Shown: positions 1 to 12,734, counted from the first letter of the stretch. The stretch is DNA of 64,000 nucleotides from Anoplopoma fimbria (GCF_027596085.1 NC_072471.1:5019591-5083590), one strand, 5' to 3'. The notes: generated from the sequence alone by a model not told the origin. Translations and numbers: made by a program.

Positions 1-842
1 AAGATGATACATTATTTATGTAATCCTTTGTTTTTCCCCCCAATCAGTTAGGATTGTGCACTTATTCCAGTGAGTGGGGAGAGAGCGGGAAGAGGGATAC
101 TAGGAGGGGATGAAGGAGCATAGAGATTGAGAGAACATCTGAAAAATGAGAGGGAAAGTGAGTGCTGAGAGCTCGACACGATTGGCATTTTAATGTGATG
201 CCGAGATAGCTGGGAGACCAGCAGCTCACTATGGTCTCAATAATAATAATGATAGTAATAATAATGGCTTCGCAGTTGGACCCACATGGCCGGGGCAGAG
301 CACTGCGGTGGAATCTGCTAAAGCTATTTATTTCCATCTTTACTTCAATTCATTACCGTCCTCTCTTCAGCTCAAACGGTTGCCAGGGGTTTCAGAGTCC
401 TGTGTTGCTTGTGAAAGAAAATAAGCCATTACGGGAGCTGAAGGGATATTTCTCACCTGTTATCTCATCATGTTTATGTGACTCACAGTGTCTGCAGGCT
501 GCCTTCCAACTCATTTAGATATAGCCGTTCAACTACAAAATATCCTATGGCGCTTATTTGGGTGAGGACTGACAGCGCAAATGACACAATGGCGACTATA
601 AATGCATCTATTAAAAATAAAACGTGGGGATCTTGAGGTATTTTTAAGGCAATTATTTACCCAAAACCTCTGGAATGAACGGACAAATGAACTCACATTT
701 AGTTACTTTCAATAACTTAACTTCTACAACTTCAGTAACTTGTATCGTTCTTTGCCATAAAAAGTGATTTAGGCTACAGCTGCCAATGACCTATGATTAA
801 ATAAACCAGACAGCTGACGGTGCAGGCAGAGTTACCTCAAGG

Positions 843-844
843 TC

Positions 845-875
<31 letters not shown>

Positions 876-894
876 GTGAGTGAGTGAGTGAGTG
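843..894 (+). repeat. Compound (GT)n-(GAGT)n microsatellite
   Basis: A GT array with one TT interruption runs directly into four to five GAGT units. A separate (GA)n array follows at 942-960. Confidence 0.95.
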
Positions 895-941
895 TATGAC
901 CTCGACGTGTCTTTTCTTGTCAGTCAGGATAGTATGACAGT

Positions 942-968
942 AGAGAGAGAGAGAGAGAGATAGAGAGA
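942..968 (+). repeat. (GA)n array
   Basis: Roughly ten GA units followed by an interrupted TAGAGAGATA end. Confidence 0.95.
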
Positions 969-3302
969 TAAACAATGAGTCAGCAAACACCCTCAATGAA
1001 TTTCAAGCGGGCCAGATGGGCTCATGCTGCGTCATGAGAAATATCCAGACTTGCATTCCCCCATGATACGGCTGACAATGAGGAAGACTGAGTAACGGAA
1101 TCAGAACAAACCTCCGAACACTTCATGTTGTACAGACAAACGGGTGATAATCTTACCTTAAATTAGCAGATATTTTATTGTAGAGCTGCCATCACACAGA
1201 GTATGATGTGACTACAGATTAGCTGCATTTGATCAGATCAAATAATTGGTAGCTAACCATGTGCAACATTTATCAATTCTTATTTCTCCTGAAATCAGTA
1301 TTTATTTTTGCATGCATAAATGTCATTTTTTGGGGCATTTCTGTATCTAGATCTAAATATCTATCTCTGGAATAGTTCTTACATTTGAACAGCCCTCTCA
1401 GAATACCACCTACAGAGTGTAAGTCACCTGGGTGCCATTCAAGGAAAACTCAACCGAGTATGAGTCTAAATTCTGAGATGTTTTGGTCCCTATTTTCATC
1501 TCTACCTCTAATCACCCATCTTCATTTTCTTCCACCCCATCCTCCAGATGCTCCGGCCTTCTGTTCCAGTGCATCCCCCCTCCAGGTAAGGAGTGATCAC
1601 ACCAGCCCATGGTCCCATGCTGAGACATGTGGCACTTCTGCCGCTACACATCTCATCTGCCTAAATTAGCATGCATTACACGATCACATGGGCAAAATGT
1701 GCGGGAGGATGACAGCGTACACTAGGTGGGTGACAGACAGACAAAGATGCGTAGAGTGCACAGAGTGGCTCCAAGTTGGGGGAGACAGGTTTTGCCGAGG
1801 TGAATTGGAGGGGTCTTTTTAAAGAGGGAGCAGCAGGGGGGGAGAGCAGTCACACAAGGTTAGGCAGAAAGAGCAGAAGAAGAAAGGAAGCATGGAGGAT
1901 TTCAGAAAAATATATGATTGAGAGTGAAAATACACTCTATACAAAAGAAAAAGGCCAAGTTAACGAAAAGCCCTGAAAAAAAAAAAATCACAGGCTGTCC
2001 TGCTCACTTGCTTTTTCTCTTGACACCATCACAGCCCTCTGACATCACCTGACGGATTAAGTGCTTTTCATCTTGTGGCAGGGTTTTTTTTTTCCACCCA
2101 GAGACAGCAATTGAAAATCTTGCTAAAAAAAGTCCTGTTAAGAGCTTAACAGCCTCCTTTGTGATGGGAAAGGAAGAGCGTCGGCTAAAAGGTCAATAGG
2201 CTCCACTTAAAATCTAGATGATAACAGCAAGAAAGACAGCACACGATGGCATGATAATTCCTACAGTTATGTATATGGATTTCTGAATGTGTTTTCCTAT
2301 AAAGCAACACTGCTGAAGTATAAAATCAGGTTTACATGTGCTTGCACACAGTGACAGGCTGGTGAGTTATATTTTTTGCAGTATGTCCAGTATGGTGGAT
2401 AAAAGCAACGGTGAGACTTGACATTTTCCATACATTGCTTCATTTAAACCCACTCACACAAAGGAAACCTGCCAATAAGATTCAGCAGCACAGCACTGAC
2501 AGTAACATTATATCCATGCAAACAGTTTCTCAGTTTAGACTTGTCTGTTGTCAACTGAAAGTCAAAATGAAATCTGGGGAAAGCTGTAAAACTGGGAAAA
2601 CTTTTGGTATGATACAGTCTCTGAGTCCCATATTCCTGGTTTCTTCCATGTAGGGCAAGGCAACACGAACCAAACGCTTCACAAATCATAGCAGAGAATA
2701 TGGAAGTAGTTTTTTTTTTTCTGTGATTGACAACTTTTCTTACACTATGTAAATTGACATGCAGCGAAACTGACACACCTGGTAAAGTGAGCAGATATAA
2801 ATACCATAAGGGATTCTTTGCTTCTACTGTTTGACCCAGATATAATCGATATCAGAGGAGTCTAGGATTCGTTTCAACGTACAAACACTTTCTGTCTACT
2901 GGGGCAATTATATGTGAATGAAATAAAATTGAGGCTGTTTGTAGGGCAAAACTGTTCATGTGGTTGAGATCCAGGTTTATAACAGAAACACTGCGTTTGT
3001 AACATAGTGTTGTATTCATCACATCAGATTAACCAGGGCACCTCTGATATTGAGACATATGTTGTAGCTACAGAGCTGTGATGGAGAAAAAGCTTACGAT
3101 GATCATTATGGGACATCCACGTGTACATCAGTAACTATAGTTTGTCTGACTACTGGAGTAAAGTGGATAAGATAGGAGATAAAATAGAGCATTATATATT
3201 ATTGTTGCCTTGCCCACTGGCTGTAAAGACCTTAACCATTACACCAGCAAATAACTAGTAATTTGCTGTCTGCCACAGCATGTCAAACATGACATACATG
3301 TA

Positions 3303-3867
3303 CCGTATTTTCCGCACTATAGGGCGCACTGGATTATAAGGCGCACTGTCAATGAATGGTCTATTTTCGATCTTTTTTCATATATAAGGCGCACCGGACT
3401 ATAAGGCGCATTAAGCGAAACAAAACAGTCAGTCAGTCAAACTTCCTCCACTTCCGTACCATTGATTCATTAATGTTGAATTCTCTCGCAGCTGCTCTAT
3501 TCCCATGTTCTACTGCGTGACTGATAGCCTTGAGTTTGAAGTCCGCGTCGTAAGCGTGTCTCTTGACCGGAGCCATGTTGGTCCTTATACACACACACTG
3601 TAATATTATGGTGAAGCACAGTATGTATTACTCCTGACGCTCCTGACTACGGTGGCCGTAATGCTGCAAGCGGTGCGGCTTTGTAGTTTACCAAAGTCGT
3701 ACTAAAACATGTTGACAGAGCGCCGTGTACCACACAAAATCGCTTCGAGGTCAGTAAGCACAACCAGAATTAATCCATATATAAGGCGCTCCGGATTATA
3801 AGGCGCACTGTCGTTTTTTGAGAAAATTAAAGGCTTTTAAGTTCGCCTTATAGTGCGGAAAATACGG
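3303..3867 (-). mobile_element. Pogo/Tigger-like inverted-repeat DNA transposon, internally deleted (565 bp)
   Basis: The ends are inverted copies reading CCGTATTTTCCGCACTATA and continuing into GGCG. The match is about 25 bp with one mismatch. TA lies immediately outside each end (3301-3302 and 3868-3869), fitting the TA target duplication of the Tc1/mariner-pogo superfamily. Subterminal repeats built on ATAAGGCGCA occur near 3336-3348, 3384-3412 and 3779-3808, several followed by CTGTC; such clusters often serve as transposase binding sites. The interior carries a short minus-strand frame for a DNA-binding domain but no DDE catalytic domain, so the copy is non-autonomous. It sits deep in an intron with its frame in the same direction as the host gene. 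The assignment to pogo rests on the TA duplication plus the domain type. The name of the specific family is not known to me. Confidence 0.85.
3433..3576 (-). CDS. Short frame encoding a Brinker/CENP-B-type DNA-binding domain (transposase N-terminus)
   Basis: An ATG-initiated frame of 47 codons plus TGA inside the transposon. The product starts MAPVKRHAYDADFKLKAI, continues through an EHGNRAAAREF block and ends near NESMVRKWRKFD. The pattern YDxxFKLKxI, then GNRAAAREF, then VRxWRK is typical of the helix-turn-helix that opens pogo/Tigger/CENP-B-like transposases and resembles the Brinker DNA-binding domain. A complete transposase would continue for several hundred residues with a second helix-turn-helix and a DDE catalytic core; here the frame stops right after the first domain. 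It has no internal stops or frameshifts. It may be the leftover first exon of a deleted transposase, or a small DNA-binding peptide if it is ever translated. No promoter is evident. Confidence 0.75.
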   Translation of the reverse strand: MAPVKRHAYDADFKLKAISHAVEHGNRAAAREFNINESMVRKWRKFD

Positions 3868-3869
3868 TA

Positions 3870-6800
3870 GATTGCATAAAAGCAATCACACTCAAAAAAC
3901 AAAACTTTAAACAAGCATTTGCATGTGCACATTCACACACAAACACACAATAGCGCTGCCATCCAAAGTCATTACGGGGCACTCTGTGGACCTAATGTGT
4001 GGAAGTAAACACTGCTGACAATGCACAGCAATACCTGCCTCAAGCCATGCTATTAACAGGGTAGAGATAGAGGGACAGAGCACTATCACTCGGGACCAGT
4101 CCCACTGGATCAATACAATCTCCCCTGACCAAATACATTTTCTTGTCGTTCTACATATTGAAGGTTGAGAAGACTGTTTAGCAATATTCCCCTACATCTA
4201 GGCCAGAGTATGCACACACCTCTTATTCAGCTAGAAGAGCTAAAATGAGTCAAAGATGAATGGAGCTTGGTACCACTGCTTCAAATCAGACAAACGAATT
4301 GAACCCATTAAAAAAGATGCAAGAACGACATAACTCAAAGCAGAGCGAGGACGGAAGCGCCAAACACATACCAGATGCTAAGCTAGCAATTTGGTGCCTG
4401 CTGTGCCAGCTGCAAGTTGATTATGAGAGCGTCTTGCCAGGGGCAAACATGATGAGCATGCAGGTCTCACACACACCCACGCATACGCACCTGGGCAAGA
4501 TTCACTTTTTTTGTCGTGCCCAGTCAGCAAAACGCTAGACCGACAAAAAGATGAAGCAGGTGCAACAGGAACATTTTGACCTGGCACACAATGAGGTCAC
4601 CGATTTGAACCCAGAGACAGGCTGGAAAAGTCTGGGCGCAGTCCGTAAGTATGTGACACTTAATGTTATGATGCAGCTGTGCAGCTTAAGTAGCATGAAG
4701 ATTGCACAGCAGTAAACAAAATTAAATAAAACTATGAAAAGTCCTTGTTGTTATCTTCCCCTAAGATGCAGCAATGCAAAGCTGAATTCGGCACTAAATC
4801 ATCTCATTTAATCGTAACCATCATGATAAGGCTAGAGATCCTTTTTAAATATGAAGATCATAATGAAATGCAGAGTAGGAATGGTTTGGTATGATGAAAT
4901 CTACCATCAACAATTTTAAACTTGTTCAAAATATGTGGAAATAATCATTCTGTAGGAGTAGATTAGTAGACTCGTAAGCCTTAATTACTTGACTTTCCTA
5001 AAAAATAAAGTGTTCGTGATTCTTGTCCTCATATAAAAATGTATTGCGTACAATTTCAACTGAATGGTATTGCTAGGCAACAGCTTGGGTCCTTTTTTTT
5101 TTACCTCCTGTCAGTTTATATAATCCCATTCACTGCATCAGGAAACGAGATGGGACACATTTAAAATGTTTACATTTACTGTGAAATGGTCTATACAATA
5201 AGCACCTGTCCATACAGGGGCATAGAGTGGGTGTATGAACAGTGTGTTTTTGTAAATACCTGATATTCGGAGAGGGCGATTCCAAAGGTGAGCAGAAGTG
5301 GAGGAAAAAGGGAGAAAAGGGGAAAAAAACAAGTTAATAAAGTACTGACTGAGCAAAAAAAACAAACAAGGATACACAATAATTCATCTAAGCAAAAATG
5401 ATTAAGACTGGCAGAACGAAAACAACTCAAAAAATGAAATGCTCAATTTACACCCCATAATAACCACATATGTCAAACTAATACAACAACATTCTGCAGG
5501 GGGTTGTTTGTGTGAAGCGAAAAACACCCACAGGCGGAAATGATCAAATTTGTCAGGCAGTTTCCGCTCATACCCCAAATTAAATTTTCTCCCCCTGCCC
5601 CCCCCCCCCCCCCATACGCTGACTCTCAGCCCCTGTTAGCGGTGACAGCACCCGCACCCTGTGCCATGTTGTGCCAGTGCGGCAGCCTGGCACGGGGCTG
5701 ACTGGCGCTCCGCGATGCTGTGAAAGTGCAGCGGCACAGTAGCAGCCTCAGGTTAGAAAGATGTGATTCATTAATCAACACTCCCTACAGGGAATAATGC
5801 TGCCTGCTGGCACAGCCGCTCTTTTCCATTCTCCTCCTCTCCCTTCTGACTATTCGCTGGACAAACAGCACAATAGTATGCTGAGTACATAAGGGTATGC
5901 ATGTAAGAACACACCAGCATGCAACCCACTCGTAATTAAACACACTTACACACGTCAACATAAATATTCATACTTTTTTATTTGGCCTGGGCTTTGTCCC
6001 TCGAGGCTCATCGGTGATGGAATGGACTTGGTTTAGGGGACTGACGCGGCTAGGAGGATAATTAGTTGAAAGCAGAGTGGGAATTTATTATCTCAAAGCT
6101 CCACATTTCTCTCGCCATCCCAGCCTCTTTGGTCAACGGTTTACATTGACTTCCAATTGCATTTTTTGCAGCAACAGTGCTTTTATCATTCACTGTCAGC
6201 TATAATAGGGCCTAAAGTGGATAGTAATTGCTGTATGCAGTGTTATGTTTGACATTGTATAGGTCCCCAGTGTTGTTCTGTAAAGGTGAGAGGGCCTTCA
6301 GGGTATTCTTTTTTTTTTTCTGTAAGGCTTTTACGTGATAAGACTAGAAGAGCTGCAAATATCAGCGTCCTTTACTGAACCCTTATTCAGATAACAGTTC
6401 TCATTTTTATACTGGCTAACATGCTCTTTTGAGAAAACAGTTAATTGAGTGCCCCTGCAAAGTCACTCCGCGGATGCAGCGCTTCCTGTCAATAGGATTA
6501 GTTTCTACAAAAACTAGCGCATGGCCATGAAATGCCCTAAGGTTCCCGTGGCTCTTGTTAAGTGCCGGTTTAGCATCATGAGTAACCATGCAGTCTGCCC
6601 CATGGAGCCCTCAGACGGACCATTTAAGAGGACGGCCTAGCTGGGATTGTAGATAAAAAAGACCATAACTGTGCAGCCAAAACACAGTTTGACACAGTGC
6701 GTCTCTCACATCGAACTACAGCAAAAAAGTCTTAATAGATACTCTTTAGTAAGCGACAGAGCTGAAAAATGGCAATAGTTCTCTCAGCAGGTGGGAGAGG

Positions 6801-7286
6801 AGTCACTAAAGATACGCAGTTTTTTTGAGATTCAAGAAGAAAAACAGAACATGAGAGCATCTCACTGACAATGTTCACACATTTCTGTTTCTGAGAGAGT
6901 TTGAAGCCTGTAGCACACAGGGAGCCGACTACAAGTGTGCTTGGCATGTGTGTTCAAAAGGACAGAAAAGCTGAACAGAGGTGAAATGTAAACAACGGTC
7001 AGCCCCAGTCCAAACAGCCTTTTGTCTCCGGCTGACAGGAGCAGTAACTCTTCGCTGCTTAGAGCCGAGTCCGTGTGTTGAATGTCATTTTTCTGGGACG
7101 CTGTCTCACATTTAGGTCCCATCAGGCTGAAGACAGATGGGTCTTGTTTCTTAGGTACTGAGGGACGAGCACTCTGATGTTTGGTTGCATCCAATAGCAG
7201 AATTAGTAATACCACAGTATTTTCACTGTATGGAACAGTCCCAGGGACATTATATTTGTAGTCTTTTGTAAATAGCTATGAATAAC
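3870..7286. other. Unique-looking intronic sequence
   Basis: No gene or named repeat was seen. It includes the poly-C tract near 5600 and a GC-rich segment at 5620-5760 with a weak GTGCCAG/CTGGCAC foldback. Open frames here are short and featureless. Confidence 0.6.
5598..5614 (+). repeat. Poly-C tract
   Basis: A run of C with one T/G-containing break at its start, followed by a GC-rich segment to about 5760. Confidence 0.9.
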
Positions 7287-7360
7287 ATTCAATTCAGTTT
7301 ATTTTGTATAGCCCAAAATCACAAGTTACAAATTTGCCTCAGAGGGCTTTACAACATGAT
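7287..7360. mobile_element. Fragment of a common teleost interspersed repeat
   Basis: The stretch from AACATTCAATTCAGTTTATT through GCCCAAAATCACA to GAGGGCTTTACAACATG matches the general shape of a repeat end seen very often in fish genomes (TTCAATTTTATTTATATAGCGCC, then AATCACA, then GGCACTTTACA). Only about 75 bp are recognisable, with no terminal repeats or coding part, so I cannot name the family or be sure of orientation. Confidence 0.5.
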
Positions 7361-8016
7361 TTGTCTTTAGTCTAAATGAATAAACGTAACAAAAACACCC
7401 ATCAGTTTGAATCCACATTTCTCTATCACAATCTGAAAAGCACAAATCAATAACCTTTACCCAACGATTAGCCTTCTGGTTTTGCCTGACTGCACAGGCT
7501 ATACAGGTGGAGAAACTGTGTTCACAAAAGCAGGCTATTATCTATACTGTCCAGCTGATCGTGACCAAATACAACGGGTAGACTAATTCTGCCGAAACAA
7601 CACATCAATTGCCCGTCCTGTCAGCCACCAAAGGGTGTTTCTAGATGTCAACTGAGATTAAACCCAGATTAAACCTGCTTTAACAGGGAAAAGAATATCC
7701 ATAGTGAAGGCCCAAGGGATGCAGGGCCATTGCCAGTCATCATGGCAGGGCACAGAGCAAAGGGGACAGGAGACACGGAGGAAGATCCCTCCACCTCTTT
7801 CAGTATCTAGATCTCCTCCATCCATCATAACAGCTGCACAGCAAGTCAAGACCCTGCTCCTAGTGGGAGTAGGTCTGACCAACTGCAACCACTTATTTCA
7901 TTATCAAAATTTCAAATTCATATTTCCACAACACATGTGACCACCCCGAGAATCCCCCATTTCATGAATTAGCATTTAAACACCGCAAACGAGATAAGAG
8001 GCGGTGCAAGTGGGAT

Positions 8017-8036
8017 GGGGGTGGGGGGGGGGGGGA
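8017..8036 (+). repeat. Poly-G tract
   Basis: A G run interrupted once by T. Confidence 0.95.
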
Positions 8037-8267
8037 GTGAAGGAACATAATAGTGCGTGAAGTAAATTATGGAAATTTTGATTAAGGTTCAACAGATGGG
8101 CGTCATTTAGATGAGCCGCAGCTGACATTTCTACGCCATGGGGGAAATGGGTACTGAGAGTGGATCTCCTAAAAATAAAAGGCTGCACTAAGTAAACACT
8201 TAGAGGAGAGGAGGGTTGTGGTATGTGTCTGTTTCTGCACCTGAGTGTAAGCATGTCGGAGTAAGTG

Positions 8268-8368
<101 letters not shown>

Positions 8369-8963
8369 CTGTACTTCAAATACTGCAGGGAGCAACAGAA
8401 GGGGCTTAAGCGCTTCTAGTTTTTGTCTGCACACGGCTTTCACACACTTGACTGTGGCTCAAACTAATTACCTGTAGAATTCACAACATTATTTCACAGC
8501 AACTAATGACTGCTCTTAATACGCCTGTAATTACCTGTCAATAGGATATAATTGACAGTAGCAGCGGCAGGTCTGAGGAGAAGGGGGGGGGTGTTTCAGG
8601 GTTATAAAACATAGAAAAATTTTAAAGCATTAAACTCCCTGGTCACTGTGGTTTTATGTGATCGCTCTATGGTATTTACTTTACCAATTCTTGAACATTA
8701 GCGGTGTAATTTGCTGTGATTTTGACTTGTTCCAAGTCCTAAGGAATGCAGTTTCTCAAGACTATCTTACCTCATCCTCTCTCCTCTGTTTTAACAAGAG
8801 AGCGCCGTTTTTTCAGTGCAGTTCTATTATAGCGTTCTGTTATCGACTGCTCTTTACATATTATCTACATTTCTTTATCTCTTATTTTACACCGTTTCCT
8901 CATTTTCCCACTTTTTTATATCTCTGCCATTGTTGACCTCTTCCTCAGCCTCTCACCGCCCCG

Positions 8964-8985
8964 TCTCTCTCTCTCTCTCTCTCTC
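8964..8985 (+). repeat. (CT)n array
   Basis: About eleven CT units in a pyrimidine-rich stretch extending to about 9080. Confidence 0.95.
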
Positions 8986-9657
8986 GTATTTCCGTCTCTC
9001 CTGCCATTGACAGCTCCAACAGCTTTTCTTTGCATCGCAGCGAGCACTCTCCTTCCCCTCGCTCCGCGCTTTCTCTTCCCGCTCTCACAATCTGTTAGCT
9101 GCACACTCTCGCCGCCTCACCACCACATTATTTATTGATCGGGGGGGGGGCCTGAGAGGAGGTTGAGCAGTATTTCCATAAAGGATATTTAAGGCCATTG
9201 CCTCTCAGTTCCTCATCCGCCATCCCTGGAAGACATACTGCAGGGTCATAGGGCATGATGAAAGGACAACCCGGCACTCATGAAATATGGACAGCTTATG
9301 AGAGTGGCAATAAGGGGACAGGTTCTGAGATGGGGGGGGGGTTTAAGGGGCTTTACTGTAGATTTTAAGGGTAGGATTTGCTGTTGTAAATTTACCAGTA
9401 AGAAAGATATAAAGATCTTAAACTCGTTCACATCCAAGCAGTGGAATGTGCTCCGTCCTCACTCAGTCCCTCATTCTCATACATACCGTTTTAAGAGCCA
9501 CTCGAGCCCCCCTTTCTCCTTTGAATAAAGGACAAATGCTGCACCTGGTAGCCTGGTCGGGGAGCTCTCAAATCGAGACGACATTGTGTGTCATTAAATT
9601 CCTCCACACCGCCCCAGACTCTGCTGATTCAAAGGCACTGCCAGTAATAGGAAAAGG

Positions 9658-9688
9658 CGTGTGTGTGTGTGTATGTGTGTGCGTGTGA
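9658..9688 (+). repeat. Interrupted (GT)n array
   Basis: Short GT array with A and C substitutions. Confidence 0.93.
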
Positions 9689-9910
9689 GTTCTGAGAGCC
9701 CTGAAAAAGGTCGGAGATGGTACTGCAGTCTCTTGTCAGCATTTATGGTGAGTGATGTGGCAGGAGAAAGAAAAGGTTGGTAGTATCTTTTCATTTGGGT
9801 TACCCCGGGAAATAGCTGTGGGAAATGAGGCTGTGTTTCACGGCTGCCTTCACACAGCACGACACGCAGGGAAAGGAGAGAGAGAGAAAGACAGGGAGGC
9901 AGTAGGCAGA

Positions 9911-10000
9911 CGAAGAAGAAGAAGAAGAAGAAGAAGAAGAAGAAGAAGAAGAAGAAGAAGAAGAAGAAGAAGAAGAAGAAGAAGAAGAAGAAGAAGAAGA
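9911..10000 (+). repeat. (GAA)n array, about 88 bp
   Basis: Nearly pure GAA/AAG triplets. On the plexin transcript (minus) strand it reads as (TTC)n. The apparent poly-Arg, poly-Ser, poly-Leu and poly-Phe frames here are translations of this array. Confidence 0.98.
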
Positions 10001-10680
10001 CTGGTGCGGGGCCATGTCTGTGTGTCATGCCAGGGCCAAAGCACTACCTCAGCGACCGACACTAGCCACTGCAACATGACACAGATGCCAGCAAGCAGGC
10101 AGACACGCTGAACGAGGGAAAACAGAGGCTCTGGATCATGATCAGAGGGCAACTAAAGGTTGACTTAAAAAAAAAAAACCCTATCTGAGCAGAGCAATCA
10201 GTCAGCCAAAGACACACTAGGAACAATCTAGGAAGAGGACGGAGACTAGACACACATGGGCTAAGGAGGCAGGAGGTGGAGCTGAGGTGGGTTAACACAG
10301 CATTGAATGTAGGGAAAACAATACAGATATATCAGTTGGGCTGCTGGGAAATCACTACACTGCAGAGACTGCTGCAGTGAAAGAGACAAGGAGAGACAGA
10401 TGTAGCCGAGGCAGCAACACGCTCACTCACTCTCCCCATTGGCCTCTGCGAGGTCTTCCTCTCTGGTTATGGTATAAATGATCTATTGGCCATCATTTAG
10501 CAAGGCTGCATGTTAATCATTCATCACAGTAACCATCCGGTATGTAGGCGAACGATAGCTGGCTAGCCGACCTGTGTGAGACAGAGAGCAGAGGGCTCCC
10601 TGTGGGACTCACTAGAAAGGAGAACAGCGATGGATCATCCCAAGAACATTAATCATAGTAGCCTAGTTCCTTATAGAAAG

Positions 10681-10700
10681 TAAAAAAAAAAAAAAAAAAA
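10681..10700 (+). repeat. Poly-A tract
   Basis: About 20 consecutive A. No retroposed gene body was recognised 5' of it. Confidence 0.95.
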
Positions 10701-11165
10701 ATGAAGGAGGTTTGGTGTGCTCGTATGAACTGTATGTATGTGTGTTAGAGTGCTACATCCTACACAAGGATGAGGCATACACAAACAGAAACATGCATTA
10801 AGGCAATTATCGTTCAAGTGCAATATTATAAAGTTCCTCCCACACACCAGTGACCCCCAAAACAAACATGATGCTCAGGGTTAACCACGAGCAGCAACAC
10901 ATTCAGCAAATGAGACATGTTTTGAGTACAGACAGCTTTCAACCACGTATACTTACATTACAATATTTAAATTATTTATTATCATGTTCTATCATGAGCA
11001 GACGGAAACACACTAATCAACTTCAACAGGTCTGTGCATTAGGATAATAAGGAAAGCAGGATATTTAGTGCTTCATGTTTAGTTTGGAACATAATGTTCA
11101 AACAATGAACGCCGAAGAAGTGGTTATAAAGCTGTAAGAGCAGTTTGAGAAGTTTACAATAAAGT

Positions 11166-11211
11166 TGTGGTTAGCTTGGCTTCTTCTTTCAAAGAAGCCA
11201 AGCTAACCACA
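11166..11211. repeat. Perfect 20-bp inverted repeat with a 6-nt loop
   Basis: The left arm (11166-11185) and right arm (11192-11211) are exact reverse complements of TGTGGTTAGCTTGGCTTCTT, separated by six bases. Pairing ends abruptly outside the arms. The arms are not simple repeats. The stem is shorter than a usual microRNA precursor. Confidence 0.95.
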
Positions 11212-11990
11212 TTCTCCATTCCACACAAATAAACAAACGACTCTAAGAGCCTTCATTGGAGTCTACATTGGATGAGCGTGTGATACTTAAAAGACACTTT
11301 TTTGGTAGTGAAGTATTGATTATGTTCTTATAATTGTACTAACTTCAGTTAAAGTCTTATCGCAAATATGATGGTAATGTAAAATCATCAAGAAGCAAGA
11401 AGCTGTCGCTTTGTAAATATCAGGATTATCTGAATTTGTAAAAAGATTAGCGTCCCAATTGTGAAACTATGTGTGTATATGTTGTATAGCGTTGATGGTG
11501 ACAGAGAGCAGACTGCAAGCAGGAGACCTGTCATCTGAAGACAAGGGATGGAGGCGAGGGAAAGGGAGAATACAAAAAATTTGAATGTGACAATCGAGAT
11601 TATTGGAAAAAATGGAGAAGTGCAAAAACGGGGAAATGGCAACGAAGGCGAACAGGCAGGGGGGAGAAAAATACAGATATGGAGAAAAAATTGGGAGGGA
11701 GAAAAGGATAAAGACAACAGCAGGCCATCTGTTGTGTGCACGAGTGTGTGTTTGAGCGTGGATCTGTGCATGTTGAGTGAATGCGCTCTTAGTTTGTGAG
11801 ATGCATATATATGAGCGTTCCTGTTCTCCCACTCACGTAGCCTCTGATGTGATGGAGAGGACATGGCTGCTTCTGAAACTGTGTATATAGGAGGAGGGCG
11901 TTGGTGTGTTTGGACACACACACACACAGGTCAAACAAATACACACTGCTGATGTTCCCATGGGAAGCCACCTCAAACAAATGGTTGACC

Positions 11991-11994
<4 letters not shown>

Positions 11995-12039
<45 letters not shown>
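11995..12039 (+). repeat. (GT)n array, 45 bp
   Basis: Uninterrupted GT units. A short (CA)n lies upstream near 11916-11928. Confidence 0.97.
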
Positions 12040-12041
<2 letters not shown>

Positions 12042-12164
12042 TTCAGACCTTCTTCTTCACAACGTCTAGGTAATAAACAGTAACAGCTGCAGTCAGTGCT
12101 AATTAAATACCTGTGCATCTGCTCCAGGATCTGTCTCGCTTCTTGTGTTTCTGTTGTGCTTGCT

Positions 12165-12166
<2 letters not shown>

Positions 12167-12203
<37 letters not shown>
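12167..12203 (+). repeat. (GT)n array, 37 bp
   Basis: Uninterrupted GT units, about 130 bp after the previous array. Confidence 0.97.
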
Positions 12204-12204
<1 letters not shown>

Positions 12205-12732
12205 TGCTTTATGAAATGTCCTTATAAATAGTCCTACCAAATATTCCTTTATAATTGAAATCCCTGAGTTGCTATATCAATGTGTAATTATTTTGAACTC
12301 CACTAGATTGCATATTTTTAATGCAGCATCATAAAAGATTTGGGCCTCAATGGGTCTGACCTTGACTTTTAACCAAAGTGGAGCCATAACTGTCGACATT
12401 ATCCACTATGACAGTGCGTGCAATGGAAAAAAAATTAGATCGGACACAAAGACATAGAAGAGGAAGATGAGAAGAAGCCCGAAGGTCAGAACATTAAATC
12501 ACTTTTGGAACTAGATAAAAGAAACGGATGCTCGATGAATGAAAGGCGGATGCTTCGGTTGTGATGATGATGAAGAAGACCATGAAAGACTAAGCAGACC
12601 GAGACAGAGCTCTTTGTGTGTTATCAATAGCGGTCAATGTCCAGTTTCAAATCATGTAAGTCTGTCCGTCTGTCTCCATTCGACTCATCACCTTCCCTCA
12701 GGCTACATCTCTAAATTGAGGTCAGATGTCAC

Positions 12733-12734
<2 letters not shown>

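Noticed and set aside
5640..5760. Possible microRNA-like hairpin in a GC-rich segment
   Set aside because: Only a 7-bp GTGCCAG/CTGGCAC stem is clear; no extended precursor-like pairing.
9752..10111. Frames with poly-Arg, poly-Ser, poly-Leu or poly-Phe
   Set aside because: Translations of the GAA/TTC triplet array.
10681..10700. Poly-A as the tail of a processed pseudogene
   Set aside because: No coding similarity or SINE/LINE body is recognisable on either side.
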